DNA of 64,000 bases from Rhodoblastus sp963828185. GTDB taxonomy: Bacteria; Pseudomonadota; Alphaproteobacteria; Rhizobiales; Beijerinckiaceae. Below the pieces are notes generated by a model, which saw only the letters and a list, made by a program, of their open reading frames with translations, did not search any database and had not been told where the DNA came from. The stretch spans positions 248,001 to 312,000 of the forward strand of contig CAWHDV010000019.1 in assembly GCA_963828185.1 (NCBI GenBank), read 5' to 3'. This document shows positions 8,888 through 17,392 of this stretch, piece by piece; within the stretch, counting starts at the first letter, position 1, and every line of letters begins with the position of its first letter. The translations under genes were made by a program, and so were the position numbers.

Positions 8888-10351
8888 ATTTCCACTGAAA
8901 ATCCCGCCTTTTCCGATCTGCGTCCCGGCGATGTCATCGACGGCTTTCGCCTCGTCGAGCGGCTGCATGTCGGCGGAATGGCGCATATCTGGAAGGTGAC
9001 GCGCGACGATATGTCGCCGCCGGCGATCCTCAAGGCGCCGATCGTGCAGGACGGGGACGACGCCACCTGCATCGTCAGCTTTGAAATGGAGCAGATGATC
9101 CTGCCGCTGCTGGCCGGCCCGCATGCGCCGCGATTTATCGCCGCCAGCGATTTCAGCAGGAAACCTTACATCGTCATGGAACTGATCGAAGGCGCGTCGC
9201 TGCTCGGCCGGATCGATCACGCGCCGCTGCCTGTGGCCGAAGTGGTCGCGATCGGCATAGGCGTCGCCCGCGCGCTCGACGACCTGCATCGGCAGAACGT
9301 CATCCATCTCGACATCAAACCGTCCAACATCATGCGGCGGCCCGGCGGTGAATTCGCCCTGATCGACTACGGCCTGTCGCGCCACGATCTCTTGCCCGAC
9401 CTGCTGGCGGAGGAATTCCGCGTGCCGATCGGCACCGGTCCCTATCTCTCGCCCGAGCAGATCGCCCGCAACCGCAGCGACCCGCGCAGCGATATTTTCG
9501 CGCTTGGCGTGGTGCTCTATTATCTCCTGACCGGCCATCGTCCCTTCGGTTTTCCGCGCAAGCAGGGCAAGCTGGAGCAAAGGCTTTGGCGCGATCCGGC
9601 TCCGCCGCGCGCGCGCAACCCGCAATGCCCGCCCTGGCTGCAGGAAATCATCTTGCACTGCCTGGAGCCTGAGGCGGAACAGCGCATTCCGACCGCGGCG
9701 CAGCTGGCGCTTGATCTCGCCAACCCCGACCAGATCGCCCTGACGGGGCGGGCGGAAAAACTCTCGGCCAATTCCTGGCTTGTGGCGCGGCGGCGCTGGT
9801 GGGCGCAAAAACTCGGCGCCGAGGGTTTTACGCGCAATATGGCGGCGCGGCGCGCGGCCGCGCCGATCGTCATGGCGGCGGTCGATCTCAGCCAGGAAAA
9901 CGAGGCCCTGGCCGAGATTATCCGCGAGACCGCCAGTCGGATCATGACGACCGCGCCCGGCGCCCGGCTCGCCTGCGTCACCGTCATCAAGACCAATCGG
10001 CTGCGCATCGACAACGCGCAGGACAATCTCGGCCGCAACCTGCATGTCCGGCGGCTGGTGGAACTGCGGCAATGGGCGAGCGGGCTCGGGCTGTCGCCGG
10101 ATCGGGTCACGGCGCATGTGCTCGAGGCGACCGATCCGGCGGCGGCGCTGATTGATTTCGCGCTCGAAAACCATGTCGACCAGATCGTCATCGGCGCCGG
10201 TTCGCAGCGACGGCGCAGCATCGGCCCGACCGCCTCGCGCATCGGCGGGCAAGCGCCCTGCACGGTTACGCTTGTCCGGCTGCCCCACTCCGACGAGGCC
10301 GCGCCGGGCGAGGACGTGGCGACCGAACCCGACGGCGGATTTGGCATCTAA
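8888..10351 (+). CDS. Serine/threonine protein kinase fused to a universal stress protein domain; probable ATT start
   Basis: About 487 residues. N-terminal Hanks-type kinase: glycine loop VGGMAHIWKV, lysine strand ILKAP, catalytic loop VIHLDIKPSNIM (about 137-148), metal motif DYG near 160, activation segment GTGPYLSPEQ. A C-terminal universal stress protein-like domain follows (about 326-470: PIVMAAVDLSQENEAL, then DQIVIGAGSQRRRSIGPTAS). The frame opens after a TAG at 8861 and has no ATG, GTG or TTG before the ATG at 8978, which would remove the glycine-loop region. GGAAGGAG at 8873-8880 sits seven bases before ATT at 8888, so ATT initiation, or a base error turning ATG into ATT, is the best explanation. 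Cytosolic; no transmembrane segment. Confidence 0.82.
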   Translation: MSTENPAFSDLRPGDVIDGFRLVERLHVGGMAHIWKVTRDDMSPPAILKAPIVQDGDDATCIVSFEMEQMILPLLAGPHAPRFIAASDFSRKPYIVMELIEGASLLGRIDHAPLPVAEVVAIGIGVARALDDLHRQNVIHLDIKPSNIMRRPGGEFALIDYGLSRHDLLPDLLAEEFRVPIGTGPYLSPEQIARNRSDPRSDIFALGVVLYYLLTGHRPFGFPRKQGKLEQRLWRDPAPPRARNPQCPPWLQEIILHCLEPEAEQRIPTAAQLALDLANPDQIALTGRAEKLSANSWLVARRRWWAQKLGAEGFTRNMAARRAAAPIVMAAVDLSQENEALAEIIRETASRIMTTAPGARLACVTVIKTNRLRIDNAQDNLGRNLHVRRLVELRQWASGLGLSPDRVTAHVLEATDPAAALIDFALENHVDQIVIGAGSQRRRSIGPTASRIGGQAPCTVTLVRLPHSDEAAPGEDVATEPDGGFGI

Positions 10352-10352
10352 C

Positions 10353-10396
10353 GCATATTCTCAAAAAGCGGGTCCGGTTTTTGGACAAGAATATGC
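10353..10396. repeat. Intergenic inverted repeat with GCATATTCT/AGAATATGC arms
   Basis: Nine-base perfect arms enclose AAAAAGCGGGTCCGGTTTTT-type sequence that is itself self-complementary, so the whole can fold as a long hairpin right after the kinase stop codon. It resembles repetitive intergenic palindromes common in Rhizobiales genomes and could act as a bidirectional terminator. It is followed directly by another palindrome. Confidence 0.6.
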
Positions 10397-10410
10397 GCAA
10401 GGGGAAAGAG

Positions 10411-10454
10411 CTGGAGCGCGTTCGACGTACGGAAGTTCGCCGAACGCGCTCCAG
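10411..10454. repeat. Repetitive-intergenic-palindrome-like element
   Basis: Perfect 14-base arms CTGGAGCGCGTTCG (10411-10424) and CGAACGCGCTCCAG (10441-10454) around a 16-base loop. This arm sequence is of the kind seen many times per genome in alphaproteobacteria. It lies between the kinase gene and the DUF2093 gene. Confidence 0.7.
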
Positions 10455-10530
10455 CGGGATTGAACAGCGCCGCCGATGGCGTTACATCCTTTCCAGGCTC
10501 CGATGCAACGGGGCGGAACGGGACCTGCGC

Positions 10531-10758
10531 ATGAATCGGATGGATCGCCGCGTCGCCTTGGTCGGACCGGCAGAAATCGAATATCTCGACGGCGATTTCA
10601 GGATCAAGAAGCCGGGGGCCTTTGTCATCTGCGCGGCCACTGGCGCGCAGATCGCGGTCGAGGACCTGCGCTACTGGAACGTCGATCGCCAGGAGCCCTA
10701 CGCCGGACCGGAAGCCAAGCTTTTGCGTCTGAAGCAACTCGGCGAGAGCGGCGCCTGA
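10531..10758 (+). CDS. DUF2093 domain protein
   Basis: A 75-residue protein whose core EIEYLDGDFRIKKPGAFVICA and DLRYWNVDRQEPYA matches the DUF2093 family, a short alphaproteobacterial protein often found beside lpxK as here (lpxK is convergent downstream). Start is taken at ATG 10531; an upstream frame extends to 10381 but that part is the palindromic repeat. Function unknown; two conserved Cys/aromatic positions (ICAATG, RYWNV) hint at a small beta-rich fold. No signal peptide. Confidence 0.8.
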   Translation: MNRMDRRVALVGPAEIEYLDGDFRIKKPGAFVICAATGAQIAVEDLRYWNVDRQEPYAGPEAKLLRLKQLGESGA

Positions 10759-10777
10759 TCCGCTCTTAGAGCCTTTT

Positions 10778-10800
10778 CCGATCCGATAAAATCGGATCGG
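10778..10800. terminator. Hairpin CCGATCCGAT-AAA-ATCGGATCGG, with downstream T-rich tract
   Basis: Ten-base perfect arms with an AAA loop lie 20 bases after the DUF2093 stop and are followed within 15 bases by a T-rich stretch (AGTTTTTTATTTTAA). It may end transcription of DUF2093 and, from the other side, lpxK. The following 70 bases (10821-10890, with ACCGGTATCCACTTCG) resemble another dispersed Rhizobiales intergenic repeat. Confidence 0.5.
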
Positions 10801-10892
10801 GGCTTCAGTTTTTTATTTTAACGCGTATTCGCCAACGCGGCCTTCCGGGTCTTCACACGAACCGGTATCCACTTCGTTTGAAAACGCTCCTA

Positions 10893-11957
10893 TCAAATGT
10901 CCACTTGTCCGGAATAACGTCCCGCCGCGCGGCCCTTGGCCAGGCAGTCGAGCATAAGCTGCTGCAATTGCGCCGCCTCGTCGACGACGAGGCAGACGGG
11001 CAAAGGCTCCGGCTGTGGCAGCTTCGGCCGCAGCAGCGGCAGGAACGGCGTCAGTTTGACCATGTCCTTTTCCGTCGTCAGCAGCAGGGCGTCGAGCGCC
11101 TCCGCCTGGCGCTGCAAGGCGGTGATTTCAGCCAGCCGATAGGGATGATGATCGGGGAAGGCATGGCGAGCGACCAGCCGCGCGCCGCAGTTTTCCAGCG
11201 AATCGAAGAATTTCTGCGGGCGGCCGATGCCGGCGAAGGCCACGACCCTCGCGCCGAGGATGCGCAGGGCGGCGCTGGCGTCGGGCGCCAGCCGGCCATG
11301 AAACACCGGCTTGCCAGCCGCGACGAGGCGCGCTTCCGCCCTTTCGCCGGCCTCGCCTTCGCCGATCACCAGTCCGGCGCTGGTGACGCGCAACTGCTGT
11401 TCGAGCGGCGCGCGCAATGGACCGGCGGGAATGAGCCTGCCATTGCCGAAACCGACCGCGCCGTCGATAACGGCGAGGGTGAAATCGCGGCGCAGGCTGG
11501 GATTTTGCAAGCCGTCATCCATGACGATCATGCTGGCGCCGCCGGCCAGCGCCAGCATGGCGCCGGTCGGGCGGTCGCGCGCCACCACCGTATTCGCGAC
11601 GCGGGCGAGCAGCAGCGGTTCATCCCCGGCTTCAGCCGCGCAATGGCGGCGCTGGTCGACGAGATGGGCGCCGCCGTCGGCGGAAAGCGCTCCGCCATAG
11701 CCGCGCGACAGGAAATAGGGAGTTTCGCCTGAGCGTTTCAGCCATTTGGCCAGGGCCAGGGCGGTCGGCGTCTTGCCGGCGCCGCCGGCGACGAAATTGC
11801 CGACGCAGATCACCGGCGCGTTGACCCTCGATCCGGGGCGCGTCATGCGGCGCACGACCAGACGCCCGTAAAGGGCGGAAAACGGCGTCAGCACGGCGAT
11901 CATCAGCCGGCCGAAGGGCTTTGGCTGGGCGGACCACCAGAAATCCGGCGCGCGCAT
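10893..11957 (-). CDS. lpxK: Tetraacyldisaccharide 4'-kinase
   Basis: Phosphorylates the 4' position of the lipid A precursor at the inner membrane. The 354-residue protein opens MRAPDFWW, typical of LpxK, has a membrane-associated helix (RLMIAVLTPFSALYGRL, about 17-33), the P-loop GNFVAGGAGKTPT (53-65), and the family segments LSRGYGG and MDDGLQN. The start at 11957 is preferred over the in-frame ATG at 11969 because family members begin at this residue. It lies 84 bases downstream of waaA on the same strand, giving a Kdo2-lipid A block. Confidence 0.93.
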   Translation of the reverse strand: MRAPDFWWSAQPKPFGRLMIAVLTPFSALYGRLVVRRMTRPGSRVNAPVICVGNFVAGGAGKTPTALALAKWLKRSGETPYFLSRGYGGALSADGGAHLVDQRRHCAAEAGDEPLLLARVANTVVARDRPTGAMLALAGGASMIVMDDGLQNPSLRRDFTLAVIDGAVGFGNGRLIPAGPLRAPLEQQLRVTSAGLVIGEGEAGERAEARLVAAGKPVFHGRLAPDASAALRILGARVVAFAGIGRPQKFFDSLENCGARLVARHAFPDHHPYRLAEITALQRQAEALDALLLTTEKDMVKLTPFLPLLRPKLPQPEPLPVCLVVDEAAQLQQLMLDCLAKGRAAGRYSGQVDI

Positions 11958-12040
11958 GGATCCTCGCATCCTTGAAGGAGAACGAATTTAGACGCCGCCG
12001 CCGACCGAAGCCAGTGGCTTTTTCCCCGCCGCAAAAAAAC

Positions 12041-13327
12041 CTACTGCTCAGATACAATCATGTGCGCGATATAATGTTCGAGCGCTTGCATAATTTTGTC
12101 GGATGCGCCGCCCAGGCCGCCGACGATTTCGCGCGAGGCCTCCGCCGTGCGGCGCAGGAGCGCAGGATCCGTGAACAATGCCGTGAGGGCGTGGGCCAGG
12201 GTTTCCGCGTCCTTGACCGGGATCGCGCCGCCCTGGGCGTCGAGCGCCGCATAAACGTCGATGAAATTGCCGACATTGGGACCATGCAGGATCGCCGAGC
12301 CGAGCTTCGCCGGCTCGATCGGATTCTGGCCGCCGGCGCCGACCAGCGACTTGCCGACGAAAATGACGCTGGAGAGGCGATAGAAAAGTCCAAGCTCGCC
12401 CATCGTGTCGCCGATATAGACCTGGGTCTGCGACGTGATCGGCTCGTTGAGGGAGCGCTGCGCGGCGGCAAATCCCGCGCCGCGCACGGCATGGGCGATC
12501 TCCGCGCCGCGCTCGGAATGGCGCGGCGCCAGCACCGTGAGGAGGTTGGGGAAGCGCGGCGCCAGCTGCTTGTGGACGCGCAGCGCCAGAGCCTCCTCGC
12601 CGGCATGGGTCGAAGCCGCGATCCAGACCGGGCGCGGCCCAATTTGCCTGGCGAGCGCCGCCAGCCGGGCCGGATCGCCGGGCGGCGCGTCGACGTCGTA
12701 TTTCAGGTTTCCGACCGCGCTTACGCGCGGCGCTCCTAATTGCAGCAGCCGGGCGGCGTCGTCCTGGCTCTGCGCCAGGCAAAGGTCGATCTTGCCGAGC
12801 AGCGTGGAGATGAAGCCCGGAAAACGTCGCCAGCGCGCGAACGAGCGCGGAGACAGGCGGGCGTTGACCAGGGTGATCGGAATCTGGCGCCGGTGCACGG
12901 CGCAGATCGTGTTCGGCCAGATTTCGGATTCCGCCAACAGGAACAGGTCGGGCCGCCAATGGTCGAGAAACCTCTCGATGAACCGCGGCGCATCGAGCGG
13001 CACGAATTGGTGGCTGGCGCCTGAGGGCAGCCGTTGCGCCAGAATGCGCGACGAGGTCACTGTGCCTGACGTTACGAGGACGTGGAATCCCTTGGCGATC
13101 AGGCGATCGGCCAGTGGCAGCAGCGCCAGGCCTTCGCCGACGCTCGCGCCGTGCAGCCACGCCAGGCGTCCTTCCGGGCGCGGCAGGCTGGCCACGCCGC
13201 GCCGTTCGTTGAGCCGGTTCGGGTCTTCCTTGCCGCGCTTGGCGCGCCGCCACAGGAAAACGCCGCTCAGAGGCGCAAGGCCGGTGGCGGCGGCGCGATA
13301 GACGGGTAGAAACGCCGCTGTCTTCAT
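12041..13327 (-). CDS. waaA: 3-deoxy-D-manno-octulosonic acid (Kdo) transferase
   Basis: Transfers Kdo from CMP-Kdo to lipid IVA. The 428 residues include GASVGEG (60-66, with the catalytic Glu), the ESEIWPN motif near 133-139, and the nucleotide-sugar site GGQNPIEPAKLGSAILHGPNV near 342-362. N-terminal hydrophobic residues would anchor it to the inner membrane. Upstream neighbours DUF4170 and cysQ and downstream lpxK form the gene order usual for Rhizobiales. Confidence 0.95.
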   Translation of the reverse strand: MKTAAFLPVYRAAATGLAPLSGVFLWRRAKRGKEDPNRLNERRGVASLPRPEGRLAWLHGASVGEGLALLPLADRLIAKGFHVLVTSGTVTSSRILAQRLPSGASHQFVPLDAPRFIERFLDHWRPDLFLLAESEIWPNTICAVHRRQIPITLVNARLSPRSFARWRRFPGFISTLLGKIDLCLAQSQDDAARLLQLGAPRVSAVGNLKYDVDAPPGDPARLAALARQIGPRPVWIAASTHAGEEALALRVHKQLAPRFPNLLTVLAPRHSERGAEIAHAVRGAGFAAAQRSLNEPITSQTQVYIGDTMGELGLFYRLSSVIFVGKSLVGAGGQNPIEPAKLGSAILHGPNVGNFIDVYAALDAQGGAIPVKDAETLAHALTALFTDPALLRRTAEASREIVGGLGGASDKIMQALEHYIAHMIVSEQ

Positions 13328-13536
13328 TGCAACCTGTATTTCATCCGTCGCGCTTCGACCGCCGCTGATTGTAGCCGGCCTTGACCAGGGCGGAGGCCGG
13401 GAGGTTCATTTTTATGAACGTCGTTGCCGGCAAAAAGGCGGCGCATTTTTCGTGCGGCGCCGACGTCCTGCCGAGCTTTCGCGATTAATAGCGCAGCGGC
13501 GCCCAAATTGCGAGCACGGCCATTCCGCCGCGCGAC

Positions 13537-13773
13537 TTAATCGTCGGAAGGATCGAGCACGCGGTGGAGATGGACGATGAAATAGCGCATCTGCGCGTTA
13601 TCCACCGTCGACTGCGCCTTCGCCTTCCACACCGCATGGGCGGATTTGTAGTCAGGATACATTCCGACCATGTCGATCTTGCTCAGATCCTTGAAATCGG
13701 CGTTGGCGAGATTTTGCAATTCGCCGCCGAAAACCAGGTGCAGCAATTGTTTGGGCTCGACTTCATGGCTCAT
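13537..13773 (-). CDS. DUF4170 domain protein
   Basis: A 78-residue protein with QLLHLVFGGELQNLANADF and DMVGMYPDYKSAHAVWKAKAQ, matching the DUF4170 family, a small alphaproteobacterial protein regularly placed between cysQ and waaA. Function is unknown; the conserved location suggests a link with lipopolysaccharide synthesis. Soluble, single domain. The 209 bases between its stop and the waaA start hold no convincing gene. Confidence 0.8.
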   Translation of the reverse strand: MSHEVEPKQLLHLVFGGELQNLANADFKDLSKIDMVGMYPDYKSAHAVWKAKAQSTVDNAQMRYFIVHLHRVLDPSDD

Positions 13774-13812
13774 GCGCGTCTCCAGTCCTGATGAGTGTCC
13801 AGATTTGGGCTT

Positions 13813-14817
13813 TCAGCCTTTGCGGCCGGCGCCGCCCGCGCGGGCGGCTTCGATCAGCTGCGCCTGCAGGCCGGGCGGCCCCGCCGCAAGCGCCGCGTGT
13901 CGCGGCGTCGCGCGATTGTAGCAAGGCGCGTGTCCTTCGAGATCGGTCAGGACGCCGCCCGCTTCATGCAGGATCAGATCGGCGGCGGCAATATCCCAAT
14001 CGTAGGAATTTTCGCGCGCCAGCGCGACGTCGAACTCGCCCGACGCCACGCGCAGGAGCCGCATGGCGAGCGACGGCAGGCGCGGTTGCGCGTTATAGGC
14101 GAGGCCGGACCGGCCGAGAATTTTCTCGAAGCTTTCGGGGGCCGCAAGCCGCGCGCCCTGGAGCGTTTCCCTTTGCGAAACGGCGATCGGCGCGCCGTTG
14201 CGGCGGGCGCCGCCCTCGGCCGAGGCTTGATAGGTCTCGTTCAGGGCGGGGGCGTGGACAATTCCATAAGCGGGCCTGTCGCCGATCACCAGCGCCACGC
14301 AAATGGCGAAACACGGGTCGCCTGCGGCGAAGCCGCGCGTGCCGTCGATCGGATCGACGACGAACAGGGCCTCGGACTTCAGGCGTTCGGGAGAATCCGC
14401 CGTTTCCTCCGACAGCCAGCCGAGCCCAGGCGCCAGTTTTTCAAGTCGGCCGCGCAAAAAATGGTCGATGCGGAGGTCGGCCTCGGTGACTGGCGAGCCG
14501 CCATGCTTGAAGTTCACTTCCGCATGGGTCGGCGAGCCATGCCGGAAGAACTCCATCGCAATCTCGCCGGCCTCGCGGACAATCGCCTCGACGCGCGGAA
14601 GGATGGCGGCATAGGCGGACAGATCGGGCAAGGACGCGGCCTGGTTGCGTGAATGATTGGCGCCGCTGGGCGACGGTCCCGTGTAAACGCCGAGCCGCCG
14701 GGGCGCAAGCCAATTCGCAGATGCGAGAACGGCGCCTCGCCCTGTTTCCAGGGCGTTGCCGACAATTCGAGCAATCTGGCCAGAAGGTCGTTCACCATGC
14801 GCGTCTGGCCGGCGCAT
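13813..14817 (-). CDS. cysQ: 3'(2'),5'-bisphosphate nucleotidase / inositol monophosphatase family (CysQ-like)
   Basis: Lithium-sensitive phosphatase family acting on PAP/PAPS or inositol phosphates. Metal-binding signatures are visible: LSEET (first Glu pair), FVVDPIDGTRGFAAG (core DPIDGT) and DWDIAAADLILHEAGG. The ORF opens at 14817, but the first 60-odd residues (MRRPDAHGERPSGQI) do not look like the family; the natural N-terminus LPDLSAYAAILPRVEAI starts near 14631, where a TTG could initiate. The start is therefore uncertain. Its context next to DUF4170 and waaA is conserved in Rhizobiales. Confidence 0.85.
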   Translation of the reverse strand: MRRPDAHGERPSGQIARIVGNALETGRGAVLASANWLAPRRLGVYTGPSPSGANHSRNQAASLPDLSAYAAILPRVEAIVREAGEIAMEFFRHGSPTHAEVNFKHGGSPVTEADLRIDHFLRGRLEKLAPGLGWLSEETADSPERLKSEALFVVDPIDGTRGFAAGDPCFAICVALVIGDRPAYGIVHAPALNETYQASAEGGARRNGAPIAVSQRETLQGARLAAPESFEKILGRSGLAYNAQPRLPSLAMRLLRVASGEFDVALARENSYDWDIAAADLILHEAGGVLTDLEGHAPCYNRATPRHAALAAGPPGLQAQLIEAARAGGAGRKG

Positions 14818-14909
14818 TTGACTAAAATTGCGCCTATTTCCTTAGGCGGACGGTGGTCGATTGCGCCGAATGTGGGGCCAGAGCCGGAAACATCCGCCTG
14901 GAGCCGACC

Positions 14910-15435
14910 ATGTTGACGCATCAAGCCGAAGCCATCGCCAAAATCGTCGCCGACGATCCGCGCGCCGATGGCGGCCAGCGGCAGATTTTCATCGCCGCCC
15001 ACGAAATCGCCATCGACCGCAAGGTGGCCGGAGTGCGCATGCGTCTCGCTTTGCCCATCCGCGCGTTTCGCGGCGTGTCGCTCGCGCTCCTGCAGGGGCC
15101 GCGCGGCTCCTTTTATCGCGTCGCGCTCGACCACAGCGATCCTGACCTGCGCGTCACGCTGGCTGAAATCGCAAAGCGAGGCTGACATCACGCCGGAATG
15201 GCGGGCCTGGGCGCAATTTTTCCAATTGCCCCGTCTGACCGTCGGCGCCGCCGGAAATCTGCTCCTTCTCGAGCGTCGCCTCGGTTTGCTGGAACTCGGG
15301 GCGGTCCAGCCGCGCAAGCGTGGCTGGCCGCTGAAATACCGCCGCTCGCGGATTTCCGCGCTGCGCAAGCCGGGGCCGAAGGGCCGCATCCTGGCGATTT
15401 TCCGCGAGGAGCGCGAGATCGTCTGCTACGAATAA
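14910..15435 (+). CDS. DUF6101 family protein, with a one-base frameshift
   Basis: Two frames together give one protein of 174 residues. The first frame encodes KVAGVRMRLALPIRAFRGVSLALLQ and DHSDPDLRVTLAEIA; the second continues SEADITPEWRAWAQFFQLPRL and ends in the basic tail RKRGWPLKYRRSRISALRKPG. This PilZ-like order and the arginine-rich end are characteristic of the DUF6101 proteins of Rhizobiales. Removing one A from the AAA at 15173-15175 restores the frame. The start could also be a GTG at 14853. Divergent from cysQ, convergent with ubiA. Function unknown. Confidence 0.7.
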
Positions 15436-15440
15436 CGGGT

Positions 15441-16406
15441 TTAGCGCACCAGATAAAAAAGCAGGTTTTCCGCGAACAAGCCGGCGAACAGCAGGAAGCC
15501 GGCGCGCCCGTTGGAGCGGAACAGCTTGAGCGCCGTGGCTTCGTCGGCGCCATCGAGCCGCCGCACTTGCCAGGACAGGTGCGCGGCGAAAGCGACCAGC
15601 CCGCATTGGCCCAAAAGACCAACGCCCGCGCCGGCCAGCGCGATTTCGGCCAACAGCACCGCGGCGAAATAAAGCAGGGCCACAGCGAAATTCACGTATT
15701 CGCCGAAAAGCAGCGCCGTCGATTTCACGCCGGCCCTTGTGTCGTCCTTGCGGTCCTGCAGGGCGTAAATCGTGTCATAGCCGATCGTCCAGCAGATGCA
15801 GGAGGCATAAAACCACAGCGCCGGCGCGCCAATGCCGCCTGACCGGGCCGCCCAGCCCAGCAGCGCGCCCCACGAGAAGGCGAGGCCGAGCACCGCCTGC
15901 GGCCAGGAGGTGAAGCGCTTCATGAAGGGATAGACCGCCACCGGCGCGAGCGAACAGGAGCCCATGAGGATCGCGAAACGGTTGAAAGACAACAGCACCG
16001 CGAGCCCGACCAGCGCCTGCGCCGCGAGAAAGACGGTCGCGGCGCGCGGGCTCACGCGGCCGGACGGCAGCGGGCGGCCTCGAGTGCGTTCGACCTGGGC
16101 GTCGATCTTGCGGTCGATCAGGTCATTGAAGGTCGATCCGGCGCCGCGCATGACGATGGCGCCGATGCAGAACAGCAGCAGTTGGGCATAGCCGGGATCT
16201 TGCAGGTGGTAGATGCTGGCGAGGCTTGAGGATGAAAGGCAGGGCGCAAGCAACAATTGCCAGCCGACCGGCCTGTCGAGTCGCGCCAGCTGCACATAGG
16301 GCAGCCAGCTGGCCGGGGCCATGCGCCAGAGGCGTGACCAGAAACCCGACGCCTGCGCGTCCGGCAGGCTCGCGGCGCCAGCCGCCTGTTGCGCCGGCGC
16401 TTCCAT
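15441..16406 (-). CDS. ubiA: 4-hydroxybenzoate polyprenyltransferase
   Basis: Integral membrane prenyltransferase that attaches the polyprenyl tail to 4-hydroxybenzoate in ubiquinone synthesis. The 321-residue protein has the two aspartate-rich motifs: NDLIDRKIDAQVERTRGRP (94-112) and YDTIYALQDRKDD (about 213-225), between multiple hydrophobic helices (for example AQLLLFCIGAIVMRGAG, FLAAQALVGLAVLLSF). Its start lies three bases after the stop of the upstream secreted protein gene on the same strand, so the two are likely one operon. Confidence 0.94.
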   Translation of the reverse strand: MEAPAQQAAGAASLPDAQASGFWSRLWRMAPASWLPYVQLARLDRPVGWQLLLAPCLSSSSLASIYHLQDPGYAQLLLFCIGAIVMRGAGSTFNDLIDRKIDAQVERTRGRPLPSGRVSPRAATVFLAAQALVGLAVLLSFNRFAILMGSCSLAPVAVYPFMKRFTSWPQAVLGLAFSWGALLGWAARSGGIGAPALWFYASCICWTIGYDTIYALQDRKDDTRAGVKSTALLFGEYVNFAVALLYFAAVLLAEIALAGAGVGLLGQCGLVAFAAHLSWQVRRLDGADEATALKLFRSNGRAGFLLFAGLFAENLLFYLVR

Positions 16407-16409
16407 GGA

Positions 16410-16868
16410 TCAGAGCGGGCCGGCGGGCAGTTTGGGAGGCGGCGGCAGGTTTCCGCCGCTCAGGCCTGCGCCGCCACCCTGACTCTGCATCTGCTTGACC
16501 TTGGCGGCCAGCGCGCAGGCCTGTCCGGCCATGCTGGCGGTCTTGCCGGTGTTGGCCTTGAAATTATTGAGGAAGTCGTCCGGGATGTTGCACCAGTCCT
16601 TGTTCTTGACCATGTAGGCGAGCATTTTCGCCTCGATCGTTTTCATGGCGCGCAGCTGCGGACAGGCGGTGACGGGATCGAGCTTGTTGCCATGGGCCTT
16701 GGAGATATGGTTCAGCGCCTCGATATGGGCGTTGCGCTCCTTGCCGAAAGAGGCGAGGTCTTCGTTGCAGCTTTGCGCCCGCGCGGCGCCGGCGCCCGCG
16801 ACAAGCGCGACAAGCAAGCCGGCAAGCAGCAGGAAATAACGCATCGGCGCGACAATCGGCATGGCCAT
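16410..16868 (-). CDS. Small exported protein of unknown function, four cysteines
   Basis: About 150 residues with a clear signal peptide: MRYFLLLAGLLVALVAGAGAARAQ, cleavage likely after ARA. The mature part has four cysteines (SCNED, TACPQ, DWCNI, QACAL) that could form two disulfides in the periplasm, and a glycine/proline-rich tail (GGGAGLSGGNLPPPPKLPAG). Starts at 16868, 16862 and 16844 are all possible; the last puts MRYFLL first. The frame is open up to 17045 but that part lies inside rnhA. No known domain is recognised. Immediately upstream of ubiA. Confidence 0.7.
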   Translation of the reverse strand: MAMPIVAPMRYFLLLAGLLVALVAGAGAARAQSCNEDLASFGKERNAHIEALNHISKAHGNKLDPVTACPQLRAMKTIEAKMLAYMVKNKDWCNIPDDFLNNFKANTGKTASMAGQACALAAKVKQMQSQGGGAGLSGGNLPPPPKLPAGPL

Positions 16869-16939
16869 GATAAATCCGCTCTGTTTTCCCAAGCACCAAG
16901 GGGTCATAGCAAATCGCCCCGATGCGAAGCAAGTTTTCC

Positions 16940-17392
16940 TTAACAATTCATTTTCTTGTCGAGGAAAGGCGCCATGCCGGCGCGAGCCAGCGCGTCGGCG
17001 CGCTCGTTCATCTCGTCGCCGGCGTGGCCCTTGACCCAGAACCATGCGATGTCATGACGGCTTGCCGCCTCGTCGAGCATTTTCCACAGATCTTCGTTTT
17101 TCACCGGCTTCCTGTCGGCGGTGCGCCAGCCGTTGCGCTTCCAGTTGTGCATCCAGCCAGTGACGCCCTGCCGCACATATTGCGAATCCGTGTGCAGATC
17201 CACGGCGCAAGGGCGGGTCAGCGCGTCCAGCGCCGAAATGGCGGCCATCAATTCCATGCGATTGTTGGTGGTCAGGGTTTCGCCGCCGCAAAATTCCTTC
17301 TCGACGCCGTTGAACGTCAGGATGGCGCCCCAGCCGCCGGGGCCAGGATTGCCCGAACAGGCGCCGTCGGTCCAGATTTTGACGCGCGTCAT
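16940..17392 (-). CDS. rnhA: Ribonuclease HI
   Basis: Degrades RNA in RNA-DNA hybrids. The 150-residue single-domain enzyme has all catalytic acidic residues: D9 in WTDGACSGNPGPGGWG, E48 in NRMELMAA, D70 in HTDSQYV, and the C-terminal Asp of NERADALA, plus the handle region WKRNGW. Start ATG at 17392 overlaps the thrB stop by four bases (ATGA), indicating translational coupling, as in other Rhizobiales. Confidence 0.96.
   Translation of the reverse strand: MTRVKIWTDGACSGNPGPGGWGAILTFNGVEKEFCGGETLTTNNRMELMAAISALDALTRPCAVDLHTDSQYVRQGVTGWMHNWKRNGWRTADRKPVKNEDLWKMLDEAASRHDIAWFWVKGHAGDEMNERADALARAGMAPFLDKKMNC

Noticed and set aside
13324..13506. A 60-residue - strand ORF between DUF4170 and waaA
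   Set aside because: It overlaps the waaA start, has no family features and no convincing ribosome site.
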